Assembly (NCBI GenBank): GCA_031315915.1
Contig: JALDRK010000017.1
Location: 1 to 64,000, forward strand
Source of the DNA: Nitrospirales bacterium
Lineage (GTDB): Bacteria > Nitrospirota > Nitrospiria > Nitrospirales > UBA8639
DNA length: 64,000 bases
Direction: 5' to 3'
Below are positions 45,807 through 54,781 of this stretch, piece after piece (positions within the stretch are counted from its first letter, which is position 1; every line of letters starts with the position of its first letter). The notes under the pieces were generated by a model. That model searched no databases and was not told the DNA's origin. It saw nothing but the letters and a program-made list of their open reading frames with translations. Made by a program: the position numbers and the translations under genes.

Positions 45807-46305
45807 GGAATACATCCTCCTAGCATTGAATGGTGAATCATAACGATCGGAGAAATGAAAGATTCAATAGTGATCTATATCCCCATGCCTATGTTTTCCA
45901 AATTGTGTGTAGAATCAATAAGAATCCTGCCGTTGTCAAAAGAAAAGTGCTCAAAAACATGTGGTGCGCCTTGGATGGAGGTAGAAAAATTCAATCTTAA
46001 AGACCGATGATGTTGATTTCATATATACCAAATAAAAAGCAACAGTTGTGCCAGATTCGCTTTTTGAAGGTTGTTACTATGCTTGCTTCCTGTCTCCTTG
46101 AAAAAACTGAGATTTTATTGAAGGACAGTCGGACATGCTTTCTTGGCATAACGGAAATGGTCAATGGTTGTATCTAAGGAAGCATGGGAAGTATCCGGAA
46201 AGATACGAATGGGCTCTGCAGGGATCAATATGTGGTGGATCGTGAATGCTCGAGGTCATTCTTGGTCTGCATTTGCCTGACTCGGAAAAAATCTGAAAAG
46301 AATGA
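45807..46305. other. Intergenic region, no gene seen
   Basis: About 500 AT-rich bases between two minus-strand genes. No coding frame. The response-regulator promoter should lie at about 45830-45900; no strong consensus pair stands out. Confidence 0.45.
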
Positions 46306-47091
46306 TCAGATAGGAGGTTTGCGAGCGATCACCGAGGTAGTGGAGTGATATAAAGCCCAGTGTGTGGAGTCCCGTGTGAGGCTGACATACCGTTGTATGT
46401 CTTGCGGAGAACACAGTCCGGTGTGCCAATATTCCTGTTCGAGCACCAAAGCCGATTCCCCCATCACATTGGCCATTGGCGAATTTCCCGGGCATAGGTG
46501 CATGAGAGATTGGGCATGTGTGATATGAAATCCCACGGTTTCCAATTTTTGAGGAAGTCTCAGGGCATAGCCGGGATCTAATCCCACATTGACAAACATC
46601 TGACAAATGGCCTGATTGACCCGGGCTTGCGGGCTGTCATGTCCATAATCGGGCAACAGAGTGGAGGTAAAGTCCGGTTCTTCAAGCACCGCCCATCCTC
46701 CCGGTTTGAGGAGAGAAAATATTTTTTTCAGGATGGCCAGATCTTCTTGATTATGAATGAGGACATATCTTCCGTGAATGAGATCAAACGAGTGTTTCAA
46801 GGAAACCTCAAGAAAAGAGCCTTTCACAATTCGGAAAGGTGGAAAATCATAACCCTGAAGATAGGTGGTTTTCTTGTCGACACCCATAGCCAAGCCTGTT
46901 GCTCCCACACGAGCGCCAAGCCATTGCAATATCGACCCCGCGCCAGCTCCCAGCTCCAAGCAATGCCAACCTGGCCGTAGGCCTGTTTCCTCCAGCAGGG
47001 GAATGGTATGGGGATCGTTTGCCGCTTCGACCAATTGTAGACGTCGATGTTCACGGTCCTCAGACTTGTTGTCGAAAATATACGTGTTCAT
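46306..47091 (-). CDS. SAM-dependent methyltransferase
   Basis: A 261-residue class I methyltransferase. SAM motif I is CLELGAGAGSIL (~45-56), the post-II acidic residue is in AMGVDKKTTYL, and motifs IV/V include FDLIHGRYVLIH and the 'LLKPGGWAVLEEPD' loop common to this fold. The C-terminal half is a helical cap with no family signature I can name. It may methylate a small molecule; the substrate is unknown. Single gene with ~500 and ~775 bases of empty flanking sequence. Confidence 0.88.
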   Translation of the reverse strand: MNTYIFDNKSEDREHRRLQLVEAANDPHTIPLLEETGLRPGWHCLELGAGAGSILQWLGARVGATGLAMGVDKKTTYLQGYDFPPFRIVKGSFLEVSLKHSFDLIHGRYVLIHNQEDLAILKKIFSLLKPGGWAVLEEPDFTSTLLPDYGHDSPQARVNQAICQMFVNVGLDPGYALRLPQKLETVGFHITHAQSLMHLCPGNSPMANVMGESALVLEQEYWHTGLCSPQDIQRYVSLTRDSTHWALYHSTTSVIARKPPI

Positions 47092-47867
47092 CTTTGGGAA
47101 AAGGTATCAAAAAAAAATCGGTCAATCTCCATGGATGGCCAGAGGACTTCATGAACCATTCACTCAATTGTCATTAAGGATGCCCTATCCTTTTCAGCTT
47201 GGTCCTTTCAATGAGATAATCTAATCTCACGTGAAAGGGTATCTTGGCAACCGTCCAAGCCATTCGGGTCATTCTCAGCAATCCCCTTATGGTGAGGCTT
47301 TGTCCTCCGGTGGGTCCGTCCCGCGATTCCTTCCAACTCGCTTGTATTTCTCAATGGTCTCTGTGTCAGTGGAAACCGATCTTCGTTCTGCGGTTGCCTG
47401 TGATCTAAGTCTCATAAAGGTCACCTGCTGTCTATCGTGGTCCTATGGAAACAGAAAATTGACGGCACGCATCAGGAGGAAGCGGCATTTTTCGGCGCAA
47501 AGTCCGGATGATGCGTTTTTCGGGATTACGTTTAAACATTCTCTGGCCTTTATCCCCGTCGGTTGCCGGAAGTCGTGTCGACGAGTTGCCAATAAGGCTG
47601 ACGACCTGGAAATCTCATCGCAATCAAAAAATGAAACCGAATCACCGAAAGGTTGAATATGCCGATGTCGCATGGGCACAGTGGGTGACAGTGAAGAGGA
47701 AGTCTGAATGAGTCATCTTTCAGCTTGGGTCCGTATTCTTTCCTTCCTATCGGAAAACTCAAGACCATGTCGATTCCTGTCGTAAAACCTTTCGGTTGCT
47801 TCCGCGTTTCAACTTTCAACAAGATATTTCCGAACGATCCAGGACAACTCAACACGTACGGCTAAGC
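47092..47867. other. Intergenic region, no convincing gene
   Basis: The two opposed open frames here (47231-47656 plus, 47550-47855 minus) have basic, Ser/Cys/Arg-rich compositions unlike real proteins and lack ribosome-binding sites. The region may be decayed coding sequence. No repeat or RNA gene recognised. Confidence 0.45.
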
Positions 47868-49118
47868 CTAGGAAGAAAACCGTCTGGCTGCGTGGCATCC
47901 GGCGATATAGCCGGTGGCCCATGCCCATTGAAAGTTGAACCCACCGATACGGCCGTCGCAATCCAACATTTCTCCGATCACATAGAGACCAGAGATACGT
48001 CGGGAGCCCATTGAGCCGGGATTAATTTCATCCAGAGGGATACCTCCAGCCGTCACCTCGGCAAAATTCCATCCTCGCGATCCGATGACCGGAAGTGAAA
48101 GATTGGCGAGCGTCTGAACAAGGTTTCGACGCGACTCTTTTATTAACGAATTTATGGGAACCTCGGATAGGTCCGGGCGCTGCAAGCTGGCAAGAGTGGT
48201 GGCCACACGGTTAGGTAGGCGCTCAGCCAAGAGTGCGGGTAAGGTTTTCCGACCGGGAAAGGTAGCTGCCTCGGTGAGCCATTTTTCAATGGCTTGACGG
48301 GAGAGTTCGGGGAAGCAGTTGAGATGAAGGTGGACGTCTTCTCCTTGAGCGGAGGCGGTCACCCAAAACCGGCTGGCATCTAGTACCACGGGGCCGCTGA
48401 TGCCGAAATGGGTCCATAGCAGGCTGCCCGATCGCCGATCAATGGTTCTTCCATTTACGTTGGTCGTGAGCATGACATCATGTGAAATGCCGGAAAGTTT
48501 GGCATGGAAAAACGAGGGATCAAGGAGCAAGGGCACCAGGGCCGGATACGTGGAGGTGACAGTATGCCCTAACTGTTGCGCTAGTTCCCACCCTGATCCA
48601 TCGGACCCGGTTTTGGGAAGAGAACGGCCCCCGGTCGCCAGAATGACGCGTTTGGCGGAAAGAGTTCCCTGTGAGTGATGGATGATAAACTCGTCTTCCT
48701 CTCTGGTTATGCCCTGGACGAGGTGTTGAGTCAGCAGGAAAACGCCGAGTGCCTTGCATCTCTGGAGGAGAGCCTCAAGTACCATTCGGGCTTTATTGCT
48801 GACGGGGAAGAGCTTGCCCGTGTCCTCGGTCTGCAGAGGAACGTCTAGGGAGGTGAACCATCGAACGGTAGCCTGTTCGTCGAAACGCCGAAAGATGCGG
48901 TCGATCAGTTTTCGGTTCCCATGAAAGTCAGAAGGAGTGACTCGTTGGTTGGTGACATTGCAGCGTCCTCCCCCGGAAACCAGAATTTTCGCGCCGATGC
49001 TTTTGGCGCTGTCCAAAATCGCAATGGAAAGATTCGGGTTTGTCTCCGAGGCGAAAATGGCGGCCGCCAATCCGGCCGCTCCACCCCCGATAATGGCGAT
49101 GTCAAAATCTGAAGACAT
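47868..49118 (-). CDS. HI0933/YhiN-family flavoprotein
   Basis: A 416-residue FAD-binding oxidoreductase. An N-terminal Rossmann dinucleotide motif (IAIIGGGAAGLAAA) is followed by 'AKILVSGGGRCNVTN', the family hallmark, and by 'VILATGGRSLPKTGSDGSG'. The C-terminal FAD motif is 'EMLDCDGRIGGFNFQWAWATGY'-like, which closes the FAD site. Length and motif order match TIGR00275. The physiological substrate is not known. It follows the next methyltransferase (minus strand) by 27 bases, so both may be co-transcribed. Confidence 0.94.
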   Translation of the reverse strand: MSSDFDIAIIGGGAAGLAAAIFASETNPNLSIAILDSAKSIGAKILVSGGGRCNVTNQRVTPSDFHGNRKLIDRIFRRFDEQATVRWFTSLDVPLQTEDTGKLFPVSNKARMVLEALLQRCKALGVFLLTQHLVQGITREEDEFIIHHSQGTLSAKRVILATGGRSLPKTGSDGSGWELAQQLGHTVTSTYPALVPLLLDPSFFHAKLSGISHDVMLTTNVNGRTIDRRSGSLLWTHFGISGPVVLDASRFWVTASAQGEDVHLHLNCFPELSRQAIEKWLTEAATFPGRKTLPALLAERLPNRVATTLASLQRPDLSEVPINSLIKESRRNLVQTLANLSLPVIGSRGWNFAEVTAGGIPLDEINPGSMGSRRISGLYVIGEMLDCDGRIGGFNFQWAWATGYIAGCHAARRFSS

Positions 49119-49145
49119 GGACGTTGTGTGGTAGAGAGGGGAAGT

Positions 49146-49817
49146 CTATGGAAAAGAGGCTTCCGGCGGTTTCCGAAACAGGATGACATTTTTTTCCTTA
49201 TAGACTACCTGGGCTTTCCATCGAAGACTCAACCAGTCCCATGTGTCTGATGAAAAAAAACAAACGTGTGTGGGATCCCGGAGGTAATACCAATCAAGAA
49301 ACGGTTTGCCTGGTGGAGTCAGTTGAGTCATGACGGCCAGTAGCCCGTTAGGGTTCACCATCAGCCACAATCGATCCAGTTCAAAGCCGGGGTGGTGGAG
49401 ATGCTCGACAACTTCCGTGGCCGTGATGAAATCATAGAATCGGTTCATCACGGCGGGATTGTACGCAAAAAACCAGTCGTATATCGACACGTTATGTCCG
49501 GCTTCCTGAAGTATGAGGGAGAGAGTCGGGCCTGGTCCTGAGCCAAAATCCAATCCGGAACAGTTCGGCTTCAATCGCTCTTTGAGAGGTTGAGCCAACT
49601 GGTTCAAAAAGGTTCGATAGCCTTGGTCTTCGGAAGAATTCTTGTGGAAATCGTACTGACTTTTTTCCTGATTTGGGGAGACATAATGAGTGGGGGGAAC
49701 GAAAGTCAACCGACACCGCCTGCAGGTAAAATAGGGCCGGAATTGATCTTTCCCAAGGAAGGTCGAATCCGTATGAAAACACAATGGGCAAGCACGGGAA
49801 AGGATTGGGTCGCTCAT
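49146..49817 (-). CDS. Methyltransferase with N-terminal zinc ribbon
   Basis: About 223 residues. An N-terminal CPLC ... CRRC zinc ribbon (residues ~10-42) precedes a class I methyltransferase with SAM motif LDFGSGPGPTLSL and the 'FITATEVVEHLHHP' strand. The start is ATG 49817: the family begins here and GAGG is eight bases upstream; the open frame runs on to 49919 but reads Arg/Tyr-rich non-family sequence. It lies just before the HI0933 gene. The substrate is unknown. The upstream end abuts a carbonic anhydrase fragment on the other strand. Confidence 0.86.
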   Translation of the reverse strand: MSDPILSRACPLCFHTDSTFLGKDQFRPYFTCRRCRLTFVPPTHYVSPNQEKSQYDFHKNSSEDQGYRTFLNQLAQPLKERLKPNCSGLDFGSGPGPTLSLILQEAGHNVSIYDWFFAYNPAVMNRFYDFITATEVVEHLHHPGFELDRLWLMVNPNGLLAVMTQLTPPGKPFLDWYYLRDPTHVCFFSSDTWDWLSLRWKAQVVYKEKNVILFRKPPEASFP

Positions 49818-49937
49818 GGATAAAAACCTCGATCGAAGGGAGCCGGGTCCATACTGATACATTCGGGTTTCAATGACTAAGGGTGAACCCATCTGGGTTT
49901 CCCGCTCGCAACGATACACAGGGGGGCGGTGGGATCG

Positions 49938-50144
49938 ATGGGCAATCGTTTTCCGTCAATTTCCTCACTTAGGGAAAATGTCTTGGTTCAGCTTGATCAT
50001 CTGAAAACCCATCAGGCTATTGCCACACGATTGCGCCGTGGGGATTTACGCCTGCATGGATGGGTCTATTCCACCGGCCCCGGCGATGTGCAGGTGTATG
50101 GCTGGGAGAAAAGGGATCTCGTCGATCCCGGAGAAAAGCAATAA
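49938..50144 (+). pseudogene. Beta-carbonic anhydrase C-terminal remnant
   Basis: The ~65-residue frame reads RENVLVQLDHLKTHQAIATR, then LRLHGWVYSTGPGDVQVYG, the characteristic last helix and strand of beta-carbonic anhydrases (ENVLxQLxxLxTHPxV, LxLHGWVYD). The zinc-site region (CSDSR, HxxC) and all upstream residues are missing; the 5' end meets the methyltransferase gene on the opposite strand. This is therefore a truncated remnant, not a functional enzyme. Confidence 0.75.
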
Positions 50145-50181
50145 GCGGCCCTGAATCCATTCCGGTCTAATTGTCTGTATG

Positions 50182-50766
50182 TTAACTCCGTGCAAGGGTG
50201 TTTTGGTCGGTGTGGTGAAATACGTCAGGACGATCTGGAATCTGTAATTGGGTATCCTCCTTGTAACTGAATTTCCAGGATTCGTGAAACGTCACCGTGC
50301 ATTCATACCGAACGGTTTTGGCCGTCTGGTCCAGATGGGGATTTGAGAGAATGCCATAGATCGAAGAGCCGAGGTCAGCGGTCAGATGAAATTCTTTCGC
50401 ATTCGGCTCAGCGGTTCCCCCCGCATTCACCAATACCCCTCGCGGCACCATGAAACAGCGCATCACCTGTTTTCGTTCTGCATCCCACAACCAGTAGCCG
50501 ACTTCTTCATGAAAGGGATGTTCCTGAATGAGGGGCCATGCCATGGTGAAGTACCGGAGCCCATAGAGGACTTGTGAGCCGTTGATCACCGGTCCGATGG
50601 GTTCGAACTTCAAGCGTTCCCGAAAATGAGTTTCATGGGCTCCCGCCTTGGCAGGCGCAATGTCGATACCCTGATTCCCTTCCCAGGTTCCGGCCAGGGA
50701 TGCTAAAGGACCCAAGTGGTGAATGATCTGGACGTCGGCTGAATGCGAAGCGGAGGAATCGGACAT
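50182..50766 (-). CDS. Nitrobindin-like haem-binding beta-barrel protein
   Basis: A 194-residue protein of the FABP-like/nitrobindin (THAP4-like) family: 'LASLAGTWEGNQG' start, 'GPVINGSQVLYGLRYFTM', 'EEVGYWLWDAERKQVMRCF' and a C-terminal 'HHTDQNTLAR' close. These strands form the ten-stranded barrel that can hold haem and bind nitric oxide; the C-terminal His pair could be the proximal ligand. In an organism that reduces nitrite, NO sensing or scavenging fits, but that is inference. No signal peptide; cytoplasmic. Confidence 0.85.
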   Translation of the reverse strand: MSDSSASHSADVQIIHHLGPLASLAGTWEGNQGIDIAPAKAGAHETHFRERLKFEPIGPVINGSQVLYGLRYFTMAWPLIQEHPFHEEVGYWLWDAERKQVMRCFMVPRGVLVNAGGTAEPNAKEFHLTADLGSSIYGILSNPHLDQTAKTVRYECTVTFHESWKFSYKEDTQLQIPDRPDVFHHTDQNTLARS

Positions 50767-50866
50767 GGGGGATGGCTCCTTTCACGAATGGTTAGGAAGA
50801 TAACGGGGAGGCATGGAATGTACAGTAGAGGACTATAATCAAAGTCGGCCACTTGTTCAAACCGTT

Positions 50867-51559
50867 TTATGACCACCAGATACGGAACGATTGCCATAGC
50901 CGAAGGGTATGAAGAGCTGCAGCGGCCAACTTGGGAACGCTAAGCTGTATGGGCCTGGTTCGTAAGCAGGTGAGAACCTGCCTGGCGGCTTCATCGGATG
51001 TCATCATGAGAGGCTTCCAGGAAGCTTGGGGCAATTCGGTGTCGACAAAGCCGAAGCGAATATTGGTGATGTGCACCCCGTGGGATCGTACCTTTAGAGC
51101 CATCGAGATCAGATAGTTACTGAACCCGGCTTTCGATGCGGTATAGGACGGTGCATTCGCGTTGTAAAAATCATCGGCGAGACTGGAAAGTCCGAGGAAG
51201 TGTCCTTGCCCGCGCTCAAGCCAGCCGGGGATGAGAGCGGCCAGAGTACGGACCATGGCCGTCAAGTTCACCTCCATGACGCGAGCTTCTTTGGACAAAT
51301 CGGGGAGAGTCAATCGGGACCCGATGGCCGCACAGAAAATGCAGACATCAAACGGGCCTTTGTCGAGGAGTAGTCTGTGCAACACGTCTTCATACTCGGG
51401 GGCGGCAATATCTTGCACAACGTGATGGGGGCCCTGTGGTCCCAAGGGGCTCGGACTTCGGGAAAGGCCAATGACCCGGTCCCCTTGCGCCACTAAGGCT
51501 TTGGTCACCGCCGCACCAATGCCGTCTGAGTTGCCAATGAGTAAGATGGAGTCGGGCAT
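50867..51559 (-). CDS. Short-chain dehydrogenase/reductase
   Basis: A classical SDR of about 230 residues. The Rossmann start is ILLIGNSDGIGAAVTKAL, a conserved 'FCAAIGSR' (NNAG-like) follows, and the active site is Ser in GLSSLADD with YTASK. The start ATG 51559 was chosen because the Rossmann fold begins there; the open frame extends to 51691 with basic non-family sequence. C-terminal residues include a hydrophobic helix (AALHTLRLWQSFRIWW) that may touch the membrane. It is divergent from the operon at 51781, about 220 bases apart, so it could act in the same pathway. Confidence 0.88.
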   Translation of the reverse strand: MPDSILLIGNSDGIGAAVTKALVAQGDRVIGLSRSPSPLGPQGPHHVVQDIAAPEYEDVLHRLLLDKGPFDVCIFCAAIGSRLTLPDLSKEARVMEVNLTAMVRTLAALIPGWLERGQGHFLGLSSLADDFYNANAPSYTASKAGFSNYLISMALKVRSHGVHITNIRFGFVDTELPQASWKPLMMTSDEAARQVLTCLRTRPIQLSVPKLAAAALHTLRLWQSFRIWWS

Positions 51560-51780
51560 CAAGGGAGAAAATGAAGCAAATTCATACCTTCGAGCAAAGG
51601 CATGTCGGGCCTGTTTTGTATAATCCTGGCATGAATAGCTTCCTAAAGGAAGAGGGAAATTTCGGGATGGCTGATTTGGGTTGCAATCCACAATGGCCTG
51701 GACCTTGATAAACGTGTCGACCTGATGATCGCTCTCAACACCTTGCTTTTTTTCATGTGTTATAAGCCGATAAGAAGAGT

Positions 51781-52260
51781 ATGTCTGGGATTGACCAAAA
51801 AGTGGTTGCTGTTCGTCAATATGCCTGGATCCTCTTGATTCTTACCTGTTTCTTTATGTTTCGGGTGATGGCGCAACTGATTCAAGTCTGGCATCCGGTG
51901 GCTTTCCTCCCATCATTTGACATTTGGCAAAGCGGAGCCCTGCCGTATCCGTTATTGGTGGCAACCCAAATCGTGATTTTAGTAGTCTGCTTGAGAATCG
52001 TGTGGAGGATGTTCAGGGGAGTGGTGGTTCCGATACACAAAAAGGGAAAAAAGTTGTGGTCTCTGGGTGGGGTCTATTTTGTGACCATGAGTATTCGATT
52101 GGTACTTGGGTTTACAGTGGCTCCGGATCATTTTTGGCTCGGGGCCACGCTGCCTACCGTGTTTCACCTGGTTCTAGCGGCATTTCTCTTGATCTATGGG
52201 CGATTTCATCTTCAGGAAGCCGGCACAACCAAAACGGTTCCCCAAGCGGTGCAGGCATGA
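51781..52260 (+). CDS. Four-helix membrane protein, unknown function
   Basis: A 159-residue protein with four hydrophobic spans and a basic loop (HKKGKKLW). No recognised family. Its stop overlaps the start of the next gene (ATGA at 52257-52260), so it is translationally coupled to the hydroxylase gene and probably works with it in the membrane. First gene of a four-gene operon. Confidence 0.8.
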   Translation: MSGIDQKVVAVRQYAWILLILTCFFMFRVMAQLIQVWHPVAFLPSFDIWQSGALPYPLLVATQIVILVVCLRIVWRMFRGVVVPIHKKGKKLWSLGGVYFVTMSIRLVLGFTVAPDHFWLGATLPTVFHLVLAAFLLIYGRFHLQEAGTTKTVPQAVQA

Positions 52261-53138
52261 GAATATTGGTTCGGTATGGAGCTTACCCGGTCGTACTGTC
52301 CCTGGGAATTGTGATACACATAATCTTGCAGAAAATGGGCGTGAATCTGCATCTCGCCACCTATATTCCGGTAGCCTTGGGGGCCCTGATGATCACGGTC
52401 TTGGAATGGCGAGTCCCTTTCCGTTATACGTGGTGGGTGGACAAACGGGAAGTTGGACAGGACGCCATTTTTATGGCTCTTATTCAAGGCGTGCTCCCGC
52501 CGCTTTTGGCGTTTACCCTCTCGGTAACGCTGTTGGGATGGCTTCAAGGGCATGAGTGGACGGTAGAATTCGTGTGGCCTCATGACTGGCCTGTGGCCGG
52601 TCAGATGCTGATGATGATGGTGCTGGCCGATGGCATGCGATATGGGTTACATCGATGGGCTCATGAATGGGAACCGCTTTGGCGGTTCCATGCCGTCCAT
52701 CATTCTCCTCATAAGCTCTATTGGCTCAACGTGGGGCGCTTCCATCCTGTGGATAAAGGGTTGCAGTTTCTCCTTGATTCTTTGCCGTTTGTGTTGATTG
52801 GTGTCGGGAAAGAAGTATTGGCCTTGTATGTCGTGTGTTATGCCATCAACGGATTTTTTCAACATTGCAATATTGACCTCAGGCTGGGCTTGTTGAATTA
52901 TGCGATCAGCGGGCCTGAACTGCACCGTTGGCATCATTCCAAGTGGAAACAGGAATCCAACCATAATTATGGGAATAATTTGATTGTGTGGGACTGGATC
53001 TTTGGAACACGGTATTTGCCGAAAGACCGGCAGGTTGATGAATTGGGATTGGTGAATCGTCACTATCCCATGACCTTCTTGCGGCAGATGACCATGCCGT
53101 TTATAGCCGGGGCAGATAAAGAAACCATCCTCTCATGA
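52257..53138 (+). CDS. Fatty acid hydroxylase/sterol desaturase family protein
   Basis: A 293-residue membrane diiron oxygenase. Four or more hydrophobic segments surround the full histidine set: H132-RWA-H136, H145-AV-HH148-149, and H223-RW-HH226-227 with 'HRWHHSKW'; an additional H203 lies in QHCN. Members hydroxylate or desaturate lipid or sterol C-H bonds using O2. Start ATG 52257 in an ATGA overlap; the stop overlaps the GH3 gene start (ATGA at 53135). The lipid substrate is not known. Confidence 0.92.
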   Translation: MRILVRYGAYPVVLSLGIVIHIILQKMGVNLHLATYIPVALGALMITVLEWRVPFRYTWWVDKREVGQDAIFMALIQGVLPPLLAFTLSVTLLGWLQGHEWTVEFVWPHDWPVAGQMLMMMVLADGMRYGLHRWAHEWEPLWRFHAVHHSPHKLYWLNVGRFHPVDKGLQFLLDSLPFVLIGVGKEVLALYVVCYAINGFFQHCNIDLRLGLLNYAISGPELHRWHHSKWKQESNHNYGNNLIVWDWIFGTRYLPKDRQVDELGLVNRHYPMTFLRQMTMPFIAGADKETILS

Positions 53139-54781
53139 CCTTTTCAAACCCTTTACAGGATCCATGGCTGAAGGTGCAGATGGCCTTATGCCGCCGCCGT
53201 CTGTGGAATCCTTTCATGGAGCAGTTGCGTCAGCCACAGGCAGTGCAGGATGGGGTCTTGAAAAAAATCCTGCAGACCCAAGCCTCTACTGTCTTCGGGA
53301 AGACCCATCGATTCAAGCTATTACGGGGATACCAGGAGTTTCGACTGGAAGTCCCGATTCATACCTATGAGGATTTACGACTGCCGATTGAGGACCAGGA
53401 AGAACTCAAGGAAGCCAGGCTCAATAAGGAACAGCCTCAGACGTATGCGCTGACCAGTGGGACCACCGGCCATCCCAAATTGATTCCTGTGCTCAATGGA
53501 ACGCGGGAAGCCTTGAGTCGGTATCAGTGGCTCAGCACCTATGCGCAGTACCGGGCCATTCCTGCCATCTTCAACGGGAAGATGATGGTCATTGCTGGAG
53601 CTGAGGTCGAGGGGTATTTGGAAACCGGCACCAGTTATGGCTCGATGTCCGGGATGTTAACCGCCGCTCTTCCGTCTGTGCTTCAGCAGAAATTATTCCT
53701 TCCCCACGAGCTGCATGAAGTGGGAGACTACCAACGAAAATATTTTTATTTGGCTGCCTGGGCTCTGGCTGAGCCCAATCTGTCCGTCGTGGCCACGGCG
53801 AATCCTTCCACGTTTCTGAAGCTCTTGGACATGGGTCGTCAACATTTCCCGCAGCTTGTGGAGATGTTGGCTTCCCAGCCTACAGAGTCGAAGGAGGATC
53901 ATGCCCCCCTTCCTCACCTTTCCAAGCAAAGACTCAATCAACTGCTGGCATTGGTCGGTCATGAAGACCGCATGACCGTGCCGGAGTTATGGCCTCATCT
54001 CAAAGCCGTCGTGACATGGACAGGAGGCAGTTGCGGTATGTTGGTGCCCATGCTTCAAGCCAGGCTGGCGCCCCAGACGGCTATTGTGGAAATGGGGTAT
54101 CTCTCCAGTGAATGTGTGGGTAGCGTCAATGTCGATCCATCCAACAATCGATGCGTTCCCCTGATTCAGGAATATGTGTATGAATTTGTCTCGCAGACCG
54201 ATTGGGAGGCGGATCGCCCGCACACGGTGACCCTTGACCAATTGGTTGAAGGCCAAAAATATTATGTGGTGGTAACCACCCCCCATGGCCTGTATCGGTA
54301 TTTCATGAATGATCTGGTGGAAGTCACCGGACGGTTTCATCACACTCCTACGATTGCGTTCGTCCAGAAGGGCAAAGGGGTTACCAATATCACCGGGGAA
54401 AAACTGTATGAGTATCATGTGATGGAAGCCATGGAGGCCATTCAGAAAATCTACCGGATCCTCGTCAACTTTTATGTCATGCTGGCCGATCCACTTGCGC
54501 GTCAATATACCCTCTTTGTCGAGCATGCCCCGCTGGATGCGTTTGTGGGGTATCAATTCGAAAAGGCGTTGGCCAAGTCCAATGTGGAATTTCAAGCCAA
54601 ACGGGACAGTGGGAGACTGGAGCCGATCCGAGTCGTCTATCTTGAGCCGGGTACCGGGGATGCCTATCGTGCCCATTCTGTTCAACAAGGTCTTCGGGAT
54701 TCTCAATTCAAAGTGGTGAAATTGCAATATACGAAAGACTGCTCGTTTGATTTCATGAAGCATAAGCGGAATCCTTTCTGA
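53135..54781 (+). CDS. GH3-family (auxin-responsive promoter-like) acyl-adenylating protein
   Basis: A 548-residue protein of the GH3 superfamily. The ATP/AMP-binding motif TSGTTGHPKLIPV lies at ~107-119, 'GGSCGMLVPMLQARL' near 290, and 'YRYFMNDLVEVTGRFHHTPTIAFVQKGKGVTNITGEKLYE' region near 385-430 fits the adenylate-forming core. Plant members conjugate amino acids to hormones; bacterial ones are uncharacterised and probably activate a carboxylic acid. It is coupled at both ends by overlapping start/stop codons, so it works with the hydroxylase and the enolase-superfamily enzyme. Confidence 0.93.
   Translation: MTFSNPLQDPWLKVQMALCRRRLWNPFMEQLRQPQAVQDGVLKKILQTQASTVFGKTHRFKLLRGYQEFRLEVPIHTYEDLRLPIEDQEELKEARLNKEQPQTYALTSGTTGHPKLIPVLNGTREALSRYQWLSTYAQYRAIPAIFNGKMMVIAGAEVEGYLETGTSYGSMSGMLTAALPSVLQQKLFLPHELHEVGDYQRKYFYLAAWALAEPNLSVVATANPSTFLKLLDMGRQHFPQLVEMLASQPTESKEDHAPLPHLSKQRLNQLLALVGHEDRMTVPELWPHLKAVVTWTGGSCGMLVPMLQARLAPQTAIVEMGYLSSECVGSVNVDPSNNRCVPLIQEYVYEFVSQTDWEADRPHTVTLDQLVEGQKYYVVVTTPHGLYRYFMNDLVEVTGRFHHTPTIAFVQKGKGVTNITGEKLYEYHVMEAMEAIQKIYRILVNFYVMLADPLARQYTLFVEHAPLDAFVGYQFEKALAKSNVEFQAKRDSGRLEPIRVVYLEPGTGDAYRAHSVQQGLRDSQFKVVKLQYTKDCSFDFMKHKRNPF

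Noticed and set aside
47231-47656. A 141-codon plus-strand frame
   Set aside because: Basic, Ser/Cys/Arg-rich composition, no motif, no start site, and it overlaps opposing frames of equal weakness.
53987-54763. A 258-codon minus-strand frame
   Set aside because: Antisense to the GH3-family gene; no family resemblance and no ribosome-binding site.
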